Positions 1 through 8,304 of a stretch of 64,000 bases of DNA are shown here, in pieces (within the stretch, counting starts at the first letter, position 1; each line of letters starts with the position of its first letter). The notes below the pieces were generated by a model that worked only from the letters and a program-made list of their open reading frames with translations, did not search any database and was not told the origin of the DNA. Position numbers and translations under genes: made by a program. Source of the DNA: Microbispora catharanthi (GTDB taxonomy: Bacteria; Actinomycetota; Actinomycetes; Streptosporangiales; Streptosporangiaceae); the NCBI RefSeq assembly GCF_006334915.2, contig NZ_VDMA02000003.1:1-64000 (forward strand), in the 5' to 3' direction.

Positions 1-67
1 CAGAACCGAACTGGGCCGGCTCGACCTCGGCGATCCCGCCCTTGGGACGCGCCACCGCGACGGCTGA
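1..67 (+). CDS. possible 3' end of an upstream gene (partial)
   Basis: Reading frame 2 is open from the window edge to a TGA at 65-67 and would encode about 21 residues ending in a charged tail. It converges on the acyl-CoA dehydrogenase stop at 130. The piece is too short to assign to a family, and in sequence this GC-rich an open frame of this size can occur by chance. Confidence 0.3.
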   Translation, partial: RTELGRLDLGDPALGTRHRDG

Positions 68-129
68 CCCCCGGCCCGTGCCCACGGCTGTCGCGCCGCC
101 TGCGCGTACGTCCGCGCCGGCGGCCGGGG

Positions 130-2337
130 CTACTTGCCCGGCTCGGGGTCGCGGGGCAGGCCGAGCATGCGCTCGGCGATGATGTTGAGCTGCACCTCGG
201 TCGTGCCGCCGTAGATCGTCATCGCGCGGGTGGCGAGCACGGCGCGGTTCCAGTAGCCGGCGTCGCCGAGCTTCCAGTCGGCGGCGGTGACGGCGGCCGG
301 GCCCAGCAGCGAGACCGCCACCTCGGAGACGTGCTGCGCGTGCGCGGTGGACAGCAGCTTGCGCACCGACGCGTCGGCGCCCGGCTCGCTGCCGGCGAGC
401 TGCTTGAGGGTCACCCGCAGCGACAGCGCGTTGATCGAGTGCGCCTCGCAGACAACGCGGGCCAGGTCCTGCCGCTCGGCGGCGGTGAGCTCGCGGCCCA
501 GCCGGCCGGTCAGGCCGAGCAGGTCGGGCGCCGAGGCGCCGGTGCCGCCCGAGCCGGACGACAGCGAGACCCGCTCGTTCGACAGCGTGTTCCTGGCGAC
601 CCGCCAGCCCTCGTCGACCTCGCCGACGACCAGCTCGTCCGGCACGAAGACATCGTCGAGGAACACCTCGTTGAACAGGTTCTCCCCGGTCATCTCGGTC
701 AGCGGCCGCACGGTGACGCCGGGCCCCTTCATGTCCACCAGGAAGTAGGTGATGCCATCGTGCTTCGGCTTGGAGGTGTCGGACCGGGCGATGCAGATGG
801 CCCACTCGGCGACGTGCGCCACCGACGTCCAGATCTTCTGGCCGTTGAGCCTCCAGCCGCCCTCGACCTTCTCCGCCTTCATCTGCAGCGAGGCGAGGTC
901 GGAGCCGGCCCCCGGCTCGGAGAAGAGCTGGCACCAGATCAGCTCGCCGCTCAGCGTCGGCGGCAGGAACCGCTCCTGCTGCTCCGGCGTACCGTACGTC
1001 ACCAGCGACGGCACCACCCACGCACCGATGATCATCTGCGGCGGCTTGATCTTGGCCGCCCTGACCTCCTGGTGGATGAGCACCTGCTCCAGCGGGGAGG
1101 CCGCGCGGCCCCAGGGCGCGGGCAGGTGCGGCATGACGAAGCCCGCCTTGGCCAGGGCACGCTTCTGCTCGACGCCCTCCAGGGCGGCGATCTCGGCGAG
1201 CTCCGCCCGGATGGACTCGCGCAGCGGCTCCGACTCCTCCGGCAGGTCGATCTCCATCTCCCGGGCGACGCCCTGGAGTGCGAGCGCGGCCACCCGGTCG
1301 GACCACTCGGAGGAGGAGCCGAGCAGCGCGCGGACGGTCAGCGCCCTGCGGTAGTACAGGTGGGCGTCGTGCTCGAAGGTGTAACCGATGCCGCCGAACG
1401 TCTGGATCGCGTCCTTGGCGCACTGCACGGCCGCGTCGGGCGCCATGACGGCGGCGATCGCGGCGGCGTAGTCGCGCTCGGCGCCCTCCGCCCGGGTGGC
1501 GTCCCAGACCGTGGCCCGGGCCTGCTCCAGCGCCACGAGCATCCGCGAGATCTTGTGCTTGATGCCCTGGAACTGGCCGATCGGGCGGCCGAACTGCACC
1601 CGGACCTTCGCGTAGTCGGCGGCGGCGGACACGCACCAGGCGGCCACCCCGGCCGCGTCCGCGCCGAGGACGATCGCGGCGATGTTGCGCACCTCGGCGC
1701 CGGTCAGGCCGGTCAGCACCCGCTCGGCGGGCACCCCTACGCCGTCCAGCTCGACCTTGGCCACGCCGCGGGTGAGGTCGAGCGACTTCACCGCGGTGAC
1801 CGTCGCCTGGGCGGCGTCGACGGCCACCCACTCCTCGCCGCCGTCCGTCGCCACCGGCAGGACCAGCACGTCGGCGACCGCCGCGCCGAGGACATACCCG
1901 GCCGCGCCGCTGATCGACAGGACGTCGCCGTCGCGGACACCGGTGATCTCGCCGCCGAGCGCCACCGCGCCGGTCAGCGAACCGTCCGCGAGCCCGGGCA
2001 GCAGCTCGGCCTGCGCCTTGCCCTCGGAGGCGAGGATCGCGGCACTGGCGAGCACGGTCGGCACCATGGGACCGGGCGCCACCCGCTCCGACAGCGCCTC
2101 GATCGCCACGGCCGCCTCCAGGAGGCCGTAGCCGGAGCCGCCGAACTCCTCCGGGACGTGCAGCCCGAGCAGCCCCTGTCCGGCGAGAGCGGGCCAGAAG
2201 GCCGGGCGCTCCTCCGTTCCCGGATCGGCGAGGACACCCACCGTGCCTCGCACGACGTCGGCGGGCACGGCCCGCTCGGCCCATCCGGTCACCGACTCGC
2301 GAAGCGCCTCGTGCTCCTCGCTCAGCCCGATCGCCAT
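130..2337 (-). CDS. two-domain acyl-CoA dehydrogenase, FadE34-like
   Basis: The protein has about 735 residues, twice the usual size, because two acyl-CoA dehydrogenase units are fused. The first half carries QFGRPIGQFQGIKHK and FGGIGYTFEHD. The second half carries FSEPGAGSDLASL, NGQKIWTSVAHVA and a C-terminal IYGGTTEVQLNIIAERMLG. The enzyme should oxidise an acyl-CoA at the alpha-beta bond, using FAD and passing electrons to ETF. Mycobacterial FadE34, which acts on the cholesterol side chain, has this same fused plan, so a steroid or bulky-acyl substrate is plausible but inferred. A much longer open frame extends upstream, but ATG at 2337 is preceded by GGAGG at good spacing and begins the recognisable N-terminus. 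A palindrome lies just upstream. Confidence 0.85.
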   Translation of the reverse strand: MAIGLSEEHEALRESVTGWAERAVPADVVRGTVGVLADPGTEERPAFWPALAGQGLLGLHVPEEFGGSGYGLLEAAVAIEALSERVAPGPMVPTVLASAAILASEGKAQAELLPGLADGSLTGAVALGGEITGVRDGDVLSISGAAGYVLGAAVADVLVLPVATDGGEEWVAVDAAQATVTAVKSLDLTRGVAKVELDGVGVPAERVLTGLTGAEVRNIAAIVLGADAAGVAAWCVSAAADYAKVRVQFGRPIGQFQGIKHKISRMLVALEQARATVWDATRAEGAERDYAAAIAAVMAPDAAVQCAKDAIQTFGGIGYTFEHDAHLYYRRALTVRALLGSSSEWSDRVAALALQGVAREMEIDLPEESEPLRESIRAELAEIAALEGVEQKRALAKAGFVMPHLPAPWGRAASPLEQVLIHQEVRAAKIKPPQMIIGAWVVPSLVTYGTPEQQERFLPPTLSGELIWCQLFSEPGAGSDLASLQMKAEKVEGGWRLNGQKIWTSVAHVAEWAICIARSDTSKPKHDGITYFLVDMKGPGVTVRPLTEMTGENLFNEVFLDDVFVPDELVVGEVDEGWRVARNTLSNERVSLSSGSGGTGASAPDLLGLTGRLGRELTAAERQDLARVVCEAHSINALSLRVTLKQLAGSEPGADASVRKLLSTAHAQHVSEVAVSLLGPAAVTAADWKLGDAGYWNRAVLATRAMTIYGGTTEVQLNIIAERMLGLPRDPEPGK

Positions 2338-2362
2338 TAGATCCTCCAGCACTAGGTCCTTG

Positions 2363-2377
2363 TAGAACCATATTCTA
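2363..2377. promoter_or_regulatory. palindromic operator upstream of the acyl-CoA dehydrogenase
   Basis: TAGAACCATATTCTA is an inverted repeat of TAGAA/TTCTA arms around five bases, 26 bases before the ATG. It overlaps an A/T-rich stretch that could include the -10 region. It resembles, but does not equal, the TAGAAC-N2-GTTCTA site of KstR, the TetR-family repressor of steroid degradation genes. The spacing is one base longer. Confidence 0.45.
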
Positions 2378-2539
2378 GAGGAATATTCGCTGGCTAGGCC
2401 GTGGCCGTGCGCTCGGATTACTCGGAGCGCGGGTACTCGGAGCGCCCCGGGTATCGGCTGTCCCGGGCACCCGTCATGACCTGCGCCGGATCCGGCGTGC
2501 CGCCTTGCGGCGACCGTTCCCGCAGGTAGACAGGGGACT

Positions 2540-3622
2540 ATGCAGCTCTCACGGAAGGTCCTCCGTACGGTCGCTGCCCCGGCCGTGGCCGCGCTGGTCG
2601 CGGGGGGATGCGCGCCGGGAACCGCCCCGGGCCAGACCTCCCCTCCGGCGACGCCCCCCAAGACGGGGACGGCCGCGCCCGTGCCGACCCGCCCTGTCGA
2701 GCTCGAGACGGCCTACGAGCAGGTCATCAAGAGGGTCCTTCCGTCGATCGTGCAGATCACCACAGGACAGGCGCTGGGCTCGGGCATCGTCTACGACACC
2801 GACGGCCACATCCTGACGAACGCCCACGTCGTGGGCGCCGCCAAGGAGTTCCAGGTCACGCTGGCGACCGGCGGCAAGCCGAGGAAGGCCAGGCTGGTGA
2901 GCTCCTATCCCCCCGGCGACCTGGCGATCATTCAGGTCGAGAACAAGAACGGGCTGACACCCGCGACCTTCGGCCGCTCCGCGAACCTCAAGGTCGGGCA
3001 GATCGTGCTCGCGATGGGCAACCCGCTCGGCTTCTCCGGCAGCGTGACCCAGGGCATCGTGTCGGCCCTGGGCCGCACCGTGACGGGCGAAAGGCACGCC
3101 GGCGGCGGGGCCGCGACCATCACCAACGCCGTCCAGACCTCCGCGCCCATCAACCCCGGCAACAGCGGCGGCGCGCTGGTGGACCTGTCCGGCCAGGTCA
3201 TCGGCATCCCGACGCTGGCCGCCGTCGACCCCAACCTGGGCGCCGCGCCCGGCCTCGGCTTCGCGATCCCGAGCGACACCGCGACCGACATCGCCCGCCA
3301 GATCATCCGGTACGGCCGGGTCGTCAACAGCCATCGGGCGGCCCTCGGCGTACGGGTCGGCACGGCGGTCGACGCGGACGGCAACCCGATCGGCGTGGCC
3401 GTCGGCTCGGTGTCCCCCGGCGGCGGCGCGGACAAGGCGGGCATCCGCCCCGGCGACGTGATCGTGAAGGTCAACGGCACGCCCACGCCCACCGCCAGCG
3501 CTCTGTCGCAGGTCCTGGTGACGCTGAAGCCGGGCGACAGGGCCCGGGTCGAGCTGAGGCAACCGGACGGCACCAAGAGCACGGTCACCGTCGTGCTCAG
3601 CGAACTGCCGGCGGGGGGATGA
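2540..3622 (+). CDS. HtrA/DegP-type trypsin-like serine protease with PDZ domain, lipoprotein
   Basis: The protein has 360 residues. A signal peptide ends in a lipobox with Cys24, so it is probably anchored to the outer face of the membrane. A Pro/Thr-rich linker follows, then a chymotrypsin-fold protease with all three catalytic residues: His96 (NAHVVG), Asp127 (GDLAII) and Ser209 (GNSGG). One PDZ domain (about residues 265-355, with AGIRPGDVIVKVNG) should bind C-termini of substrates. The architecture is the standard actinobacterial DegP-like plan and suggests a role in extracytoplasmic protein quality control. It is transcribed divergently from the acyl-CoA dehydrogenase gene across a 200 bp gap. 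Confidence 0.9.
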   Translation: MQLSRKVLRTVAAPAVAALVAGGCAPGTAPGQTSPPATPPKTGTAAPVPTRPVELETAYEQVIKRVLPSIVQITTGQALGSGIVYDTDGHILTNAHVVGAAKEFQVTLATGGKPRKARLVSSYPPGDLAIIQVENKNGLTPATFGRSANLKVGQIVLAMGNPLGFSGSVTQGIVSALGRTVTGERHAGGGAATITNAVQTSAPINPGNSGGALVDLSGQVIGIPTLAAVDPNLGAAPGLGFAIPSDTATDIARQIIRYGRVVNSHRAALGVRVGTAVDADGNPIGVAVGSVSPGGGADKAGIRPGDVIVKVNGTPTPTASALSQVLVTLKPGDRARVELRQPDGTKSTVTVVLSELPAGG

Positions 3623-3700
3623 GCCCGATCCTGACAAAGTGGTGTGAGATACCGCGAATTCTCTTGGAGGGGGCTCCTACCTGGTTGTTACGGTCGGTCC

Positions 3701-4744
3701 GTGATCTCCCCGGAACTCAGCCGGTTCATCGCCGGGCTGCCCAAGGCCGAACTGCACGTGCACCACGTGGGCGCGGCGTCTCCGCGCATCGTCGCCGAAC
3801 TCGCCGCACGGCACGAAGGATTCACGCCCGTGCCCGCCGATCCCGCGCTGGTCGAGGCGTTCTACGACTTCCGCGATTTCCCGCACTTCCTGCAGGTCTA
3901 CCTGCAGGTCGTGGACCTGGTGAGGACGCCCGACGACCTGTGGACGCTGATCCACGGCGTGGGCGGCGACATGGCCGCCCAGCAGGTGCGGTACGCCGAG
4001 CTCACCATCACGCCGCAGCTCCATCTGGTGCGGGGCTTCGCCCCGCAGGAGTTCTGCGAGGTGATCGAGGACGCCCGTCACAGGGTCGAGGCGGACTACG
4101 GCACCGTCCTGCGCTGGTGCTTCGACATCCCCGGCGACTTCGGGGTCCCGGCCGCCGATCAGACGCTCTCCCTCGCGCTCGAGCAGCGGCCGGACGGGCT
4201 CGTCAGCCTCGGGCTCGGCGGCGGGGAGCACGGGGTGCCCCGGTCGCTGTTCGCCCCGCACTTCGCCGCGGCCCGCGCCGCCGGGCTCCACTCGGTGCCG
4301 CACGCCGGCGAGGTGACCGGCGCGCAGTGCGTCTGGGACGCCGTACGCGAGCTCGGCGCGGAGCGGATCGCGCACGGCATCCACAGCGTGGAGGACCCGG
4401 CGCTGCTGGAGCACCTGGCCGAGCACGAGATCACGCTGGAGGTCTGCCCCACCTCGAACGTGTGCACGCGGGCCGTGCCCAGCCTGGCCGAGCACCCGCT
4501 GCCCGCGCTGGTCGCGGCCGGGGTGCCGATCACGGTGAACACCGACGACCCGCCGATGTTCGGCACCGACCTGAACCGGGAGTACGCCGTGGCGGCCGAA
4601 CTGCTCTCCCTCGACGAGAAGGGCGTCGCCGACCTGGCCCGCGCCGCGGTGGAGGCGTCCTTCCTCGGCGCCGAGGGCACCTGGGCCCTGCTCGCGGAGA
4701 TCGACGCCTACGTCGCTCAGAACTCGTCGGCGCCGCTCACCTGA
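3701..4744 (+). CDS. adenosine deaminase family protein
   Basis: About 347 residues with the metal-binding signatures of the adenosine deaminase amidohydrolases: HxH near the start (ELHVHHVG, His19 and His21), HAGE in the middle, HGIHSV, and NTDDP near residue 278. It should deaminate a 6-aminopurine nucleoside. A subset of actinobacterial family members deaminates 6-amino-6-deoxyfutalosine in menaquinone synthesis rather than adenosine, and the HVHHVG variant leaves that possibility open. An in-frame GTG exists at 3644, but the 3701 GTG starts directly at the conserved ISPELSRFIAGLPKAELH region. Neither start has a strong ribosome site. The 3' end overlaps the convergent UTRA gene by 28 bp. 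Confidence 0.82.
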   Translation: MISPELSRFIAGLPKAELHVHHVGAASPRIVAELAARHEGFTPVPADPALVEAFYDFRDFPHFLQVYLQVVDLVRTPDDLWTLIHGVGGDMAAQQVRYAELTITPQLHLVRGFAPQEFCEVIEDARHRVEADYGTVLRWCFDIPGDFGVPAADQTLSLALEQRPDGLVSLGLGGGEHGVPRSLFAPHFAAARAAGLHSVPHAGEVTGAQCVWDAVRELGAERIAHGIHSVEDPALLEHLAEHEITLEVCPTSNVCTRAVPSLAEHPLPALVAAGVPITVNTDDPPMFGTDLNREYAVAAELLSLDEKGVADLARAAVEASFLGAEGTWALLAEIDAYVAQNSSAPLT

Positions 4745-5271
4745 ACGATGTCGAAGACGTGCCGTGAGGCGGCGCAGACCGTCTCCAGCACGTGGATCGG
4801 CAAATCCTCGGCCGAATAGGCGGCCCGCACGATCTGGACCACCCACTCGCGGGGATCCAGTTCCAGCGTGGCCGCCTCGTCGTCCCGGGGCGGCCGGGCC
4901 ACCAGGTGCTCCTCCGCCCGCCCGAACCGGTGGCCCAGCTCCTCGATGCGCGCCTGCAGGCTCGGCGCCAGGAAGCCCGGCTCGCACAGGGGCGTGTCCG
5001 CGAAGAGGTCGAGCCGCAGGAAGCTCGTGGCGACCCGCACCGGCACGTCGCCGGCGAGCAGAAGCTTGCGCCGGGCCAGCACCGGCGTGCCCGGCTCGAC
5101 CCGCAGCCCGGCGGCCACGTGCTCGGCGGCGGGCTCCGGGCCGACGTACAGCATCCTGCGCCCGGCCCGCACCCCCTGCCGTTCCGCCTCCGTCAGGAAC
5201 AACGAGGCCGATCCCCGCACGGCAGGCTCCGACGGCAACGACCGCCGCACCACCACTCTCGGCTCCCCCAC
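4717..5271 (-). CDS. stand-alone UTRA domain protein (GntR/HutC effector domain without HTH)
   Basis: About 184 residues matching only the ligand-binding UTRA half of HutC-type GntR regulators: an extended lipid-like beta sheet with EPGTPVLARRKLLLAGDVPV and the ending YSAEDLPIHVLETVCAASRHVFDIV. No winged-helix DNA-binding domain is present, and no such domain is encoded upstream on this strand. GTG at 5271 is chosen because GGGAGGGGG lies a few bases upstream. An upstream in-frame extension to 5367 looks non-coding. The protein could sense a small molecule and act through a partner, or be a remnant of a regulator. The adjacent deaminase suggests a nucleoside-like ligand, which is inference. 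Confidence 0.7.
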   Translation of the reverse strand: MGEPRVVVRRSLPSEPAVRGSASLFLTEAERQGVRAGRRMLYVGPEPAAEHVAAGLRVEPGTPVLARRKLLLAGDVPVRVATSFLRLDLFADTPLCEPGFLAPSLQARIEELGHRFGRAEEHLVARPPRDDEAATLELDPREWVVQIVRAAYSAEDLPIHVLETVCAASRHVFDIVQVSGADEF

Positions 5272-5433
5272 GGCAGACCCCCTCCCACGTACCGCCCCGA
5301 CAGTACTCGTCATACCTGAGAGCCACTCCGCAGGTGGGCCCCACGGGGTGACGCGGGTCAGGGACACCGATCCATAACTTCCTGCCCAGATCAGGCATCT
5401 GGAAGGGAGTCTCGCGATGACGATCCCCGCTCA

Positions 5434-5625
5434 TCGCCTCAGGTCGCGCTGATCGCCCACGGCCTGTCGAACGCCGAGATCGCCGGCCGCCTCGTCGTCG
5501 CCGAGCAGACCGTCTAGACCCACGTGGGCCGCATCCTGAGCAAGCTCCGGCTGCGGGATCGCACCCAGGCGGCCGTCTTCGCCCACGAGACCGGCCTCGT
5601 CACGCCCGGCCACACCGCGCCCTGA
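5434..5625 (+). pseudogene. remnant of a LuxR-type response regulator (HTH domain)
   Basis: The frame reads as a GerE/LuxR helix-turn-helix: VALIAHGLSNAEIAGRLVVA, then EQTV, an in-frame TAG at 5515-5517, then THVGRILSKLRLRDRTQAAV and a short tail ending at TGA 5623-5625. In intact family members the interrupted position is a Lys or Arg codon (EQTVKTHV). The receiver domain is absent. The only nearby ATG, at 5417, is in another frame and stops quickly. The gene is therefore broken by a deletion and a nonsense change. Confidence 0.75.
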
Positions 5626-5640
5626 TCCTGGCCGGAAACG

Positions 5641-5686
5641 GCGGAAGGGCGGGGAGGAAGCGTTCGCTTCCTCCCCGCCCTTCCGC
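5641..5686. terminator. strong hairpin terminator downstream of tmRNA
   Basis: A perfect inverted repeat of 22 bp arms (5641-5662 and 5665-5686) forms a very stable stem with a tiny loop. It starts eight bases beyond the tmRNA 3' end. No clear U tract follows, which is common for actinobacterial terminators. It may serve both strands. Confidence 0.8.
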
Positions 5687-5693
5687 GGAGATG

Positions 5694-6076
5694 TGGAGGT
5701 GGCGGGAATCGAACCCGCGTCCTTCAACACCAAGACAGGGCTTCTCCGGGTGCAGCCTGTTACGCTTTTCTCGGCCCCGGCAATCTCACAGGCGAGTCGC
5801 CGACGGGCCCAGTCACTGTTTGGTTTCCCGTACGGCCCCGTGACCGGGCCGGACGGTTGAGCCTCCTAGCGATGTCAGTTCCGGGCCGAAGGCACTCCCG
5901 GGCTGACAGAGGTTTCTCGCTGCTTAGGCGGCGAGAGCCAGGGAAGCCTGGCTCACCTCAGTGCTCTTCTTATTGGCACTTATTTGTTTGCGGTCACAGT
6001 GTTGACGGGGTTATGTCCGCAGTCCCCGACCCGCTTCCCCTGACTTGCAATGTCGAAGTCGAAACCGGTCACCCCC
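5694..6076 (-). ncRNA. ssrA: transfer-messenger RNA (tmRNA)
   Basis: The RNA is about 383 nt. Its 5' end (GGGGGUGACCGGUUUCGACU) pairs with the 3' acceptor CACCUCC, and the T arm GGGUUCGAUUCCCGCC is at the 3' side. The tag frame begins with a GCC resume codon at 5977-5975 and encodes ANKKSTEVSQASLALAA followed by TAA at 5926-5924. The ALAA ending is the usual protease recognition tail. The bases after the discriminator are CAT, so the terminal CCA appears not to be encoded and would be added enzymatically. It rescues stalled ribosomes together with SmpB, encoded 2.3 kb away on the same strand. Confidence 0.95.
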
Positions 6077-6393
6077 TGTGCAGTTGTCAATCCAGACCCG
6101 AGGGCCCGGCATCACAAGCTTACTCATGACAACACCGGCGACGCGACTCGAATTCCTTCCCCCCGGTACGCCGGTGGGCCGGTGAGACGCCGAAGCCCCC
6201 GGGAACGCGGCCTCTGGCACGCGCCCCCGGGGGCCGACCGGCAGGGTCGAGCCGGTCCGGACGGGCAGGGCTCCCCCCGAGATGGAGCCCTGTCCTCATC
6301 ACGGCGACTGGGCCCGCAACCCCCCAAGCGGGTCCCAGTCACCTAGAAAGACGCCGGTCGCCGCCCTGATGGTTGCTCGGCTCCGAGCATTTT
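6077..6393. other. intergenic region with hairpin, between tmRNA and PBP-like gene
   Basis: No convincing gene is seen. The stretch should hold the ssrA promoter next to 6076. It also holds a GC-rich hairpin, with GCCCCCGGG at 6195-6203 pairing with CCCGGGGGC at 6226-6234, which may terminate transcription coming from the PBP-like gene. Short open frames here lack ribosome sites and overlap on both strands. Confidence 0.5.
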
Positions 6394-8301
6394 TCAGATC
6401 TGGGGCTGGGCGTCGCGGAAGAAGCTCCCGGCGATCGCCGAAGCGGCCGCCGTATCGCCGCTCTGCGCCAGCACGGCGACCGCGACGTCTCCCTGCCAGC
6501 CCACGAACCACGAGAGCTTGGTGCGCTCCTTCTTCTCCGTCTGAGTGACCTCGGCGGCCACGCCGTACACGGGGTCGCCGGGGGCGGAGGCGGCGGAGGC
6601 CGCGCCGGACGTCACACCGGCCCGCATGAGCGTGCGCAGCTTCGCGGTGATCGCGGGATCGAGCGTCACGGGCTGCGCGGCGGCCGGCGTGACGCCGTCC
6701 CCGGCAGCCGGGTCGGGAGCGACGGGCGAGGTCACCAGCACCGGCGGCCGCCACGTGCCGGACTTGACGGCCGCGGCGACGAGGGCCATCGCCAGCGGGC
6801 TCACGCGGGCGCCCTGCCCAGCCATGATCTTCGCGATGGCGGCGTCGCCGTCGGGGGCGTCCATCGATCCGCTGAACGTCTTCAGCGGCAGCTTCCAGTC
6901 GCCGCCGATGCCGAACTGGCTCGCGCTGGCGGACAGCCGCTGCCCGCTGATCCGCCGCGCCAGCGACGCCAGGGCGGTCACGCAGCCCTGCGCGAAGTCG
7001 GTCTGGAAGGTGGGCGTCATCACGCCGTCGACGCCGGGCTGCTGGAATCGGGCTCCGCCCACGGTGCGATCGGCGCTGCACGGCACCTTCTGCTTCGGGT
7101 CGAGGCCCGACTGGAGCAGTCCTTCCGCGGCAACGACCGAGAAGGCGGTGCCGGCCGCGAACTTGCCGGCCAGTGCGTCCTTCTCCTGGTGCAGCTGGTT
7201 GGTGGAGACGGCGAGCAATTGGCCGGTGGATGCCTGCACCGCGACGAGCGCGGCCGGGCGGGGCCCCGCCACCGCGGCGTCCCCAACGCTCTGCAGGCGG
7301 CTGTCGATCGTGGTCTGGACCGACGAGTTCTCCCGCCCCGGCCACGCCTTGAGCTCCTTGACCAGTCGCCCGGTGGCGTTGTCGAGGACGACGACCCGGG
7401 TCTCGGTCGAGCCGGTGAGCTGGTCCTGGTAGGCCTTCTGCAGGCCGTCCCGGCCGAGCGTGTCGCCGGCCCGCTGCGGCCCGCCGAGCCGCTGCTCCGC
7501 CTCCGGGGTGATGGCCGTGACCACCCCGACGATCTGGGTGGGCGACTTGGGGGCGACCGGTGGGTTGTCGATCTGGAACTCCAGACCTTGGATGGCCTCC
7601 AGCTTGGACCTGATCTGGGCGAACTTCGTCCGCCCGAACGTCGCGAGAGGGACGAAGTCCTGCGGGGGCGACGACAGGATGCGGCTCAGCAGGCGGTCCT
7701 GGGCGAAGCCGGTGACCTTCGACAGCTGGTCGCAGAGCCGGCCGGGGTCCTTGACCTTGGCGGGGTAGACCCCGGCGACGTGCAGGACGGTCTCGTCCTG
7801 CAACGGGCTGCCGTTCCGGTCGAGGACCGGCCTGCGGCCCTTGGGGACGGTGGCGACCGCGAGCCGCTGCCCGGGGTGCAGGTCGGGGTGGACGACGCTC
7901 GGCGACCACCGCACCTTCCACTGGCTGCCGACCAGGTGCAGGGGCAGGTTCCCGTCGTACTGCCAGAGGGGGTTGTTCTCGCCGAGGTCCACCTCGGCGT
8001 GGTAGCCGGCCTGCGCAGCGTCGCCGTCCTGGCTGATGCCGCGCAGGGAGAAACGGATCGAGGCGGCGTCCAGTTGCAGCCGGGCGTCCTCAAGCGCCTT
8101 GCGCACCGCCGCCTGGTCGCCGTCGGCCCGCCGCGCGGCGGCCGCGTAGTCCCCCGTCTGCCAGCCGACGAGGAAGTCGCGCACCGCCTCGTGCGGCGAC
8201 GGCTCCTCGAAGCAGCCGGTCAGCAGGGGCGCGGTCAGCCCCAGCGCGAGCGCGGCCCGTACGGCTCTCGCCCGGACGACCCCGAATGATCGGAAGGACA
8301 C
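6394..8301 (-). CDS. penicillin-binding-protein-like lipoprotein, catalytic motifs lost
   Basis: The protein has 635 residues. A lipobox (LLTGC, Cys30) ends the signal peptide. Residues about 33-145 match an NTF2-like MecA N-terminal domain, 150-300 the PBP dimerisation region and 340-630 a transpeptidase fold. The fold is recognisable, yet the nucleophile motif SxxK is replaced by T385-A-F-S388 in the context KFAAGTAFSVVAAEGLLQSG, SxN appears as GCV (439-441), and KTG appears as VYG within VYGVAAEV (about 578-584). It is probably not an active transpeptidase and may bind muropeptide or a divisome partner. The stop of smpB lies only three bases upstream of this start, so the two genes are likely cotranscribed. 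Confidence 0.8.
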   Translation of the reverse strand: MSFRSFGVVRARAVRAALALGLTAPLLTGCFEEPSPHEAVRDFLVGWQTGDYAAAARRADGDQAAVRKALEDARLQLDAASIRFSLRGISQDGDAAQAGYHAEVDLGENNPLWQYDGNLPLHLVGSQWKVRWSPSVVHPDLHPGQRLAVATVPKGRRPVLDRNGSPLQDETVLHVAGVYPAKVKDPGRLCDQLSKVTGFAQDRLLSRILSSPPQDFVPLATFGRTKFAQIRSKLEAIQGLEFQIDNPPVAPKSPTQIVGVVTAITPEAEQRLGGPQRAGDTLGRDGLQKAYQDQLTGSTETRVVVLDNATGRLVKELKAWPGRENSSVQTTIDSRLQSVGDAAVAGPRPAALVAVQASTGQLLAVSTNQLHQEKDALAGKFAAGTAFSVVAAEGLLQSGLDPKQKVPCSADRTVGGARFQQPGVDGVMTPTFQTDFAQGCVTALASLARRISGQRLSASASQFGIGGDWKLPLKTFSGSMDAPDGDAAIAKIMAGQGARVSPLAMALVAAAVKSGTWRPPVLVTSPVAPDPAAGDGVTPAAAQPVTLDPAITAKLRTLMRAGVTSGAASAASAPGDPVYGVAAEVTQTEKKERTKLSWFVGWQGDVAVAVLAQSGDTAAASAIAGSFFRDAQPQI

Positions 8302-8304
8302 GGC

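Noticed and set aside
331-2340. 669-codon plus-strand frame opposite the acyl-CoA dehydrogenase
   Set aside because: Composition is repetitive and Arg/Gly/Leu-rich, no motif is present, and the minus-strand gene explains the region.
3644-3700. longer N-terminus for the adenosine deaminase family protein
   Set aside because: The extra 19 residues do not resemble the family, and GTG 3701 starts at the conserved region.
6050-6346. several short ORFs between tmRNA and the PBP-like gene
   Set aside because: They overlap each other on both strands and cover a hairpin and the tmRNA 5' end. Codon usage is not gene-like.
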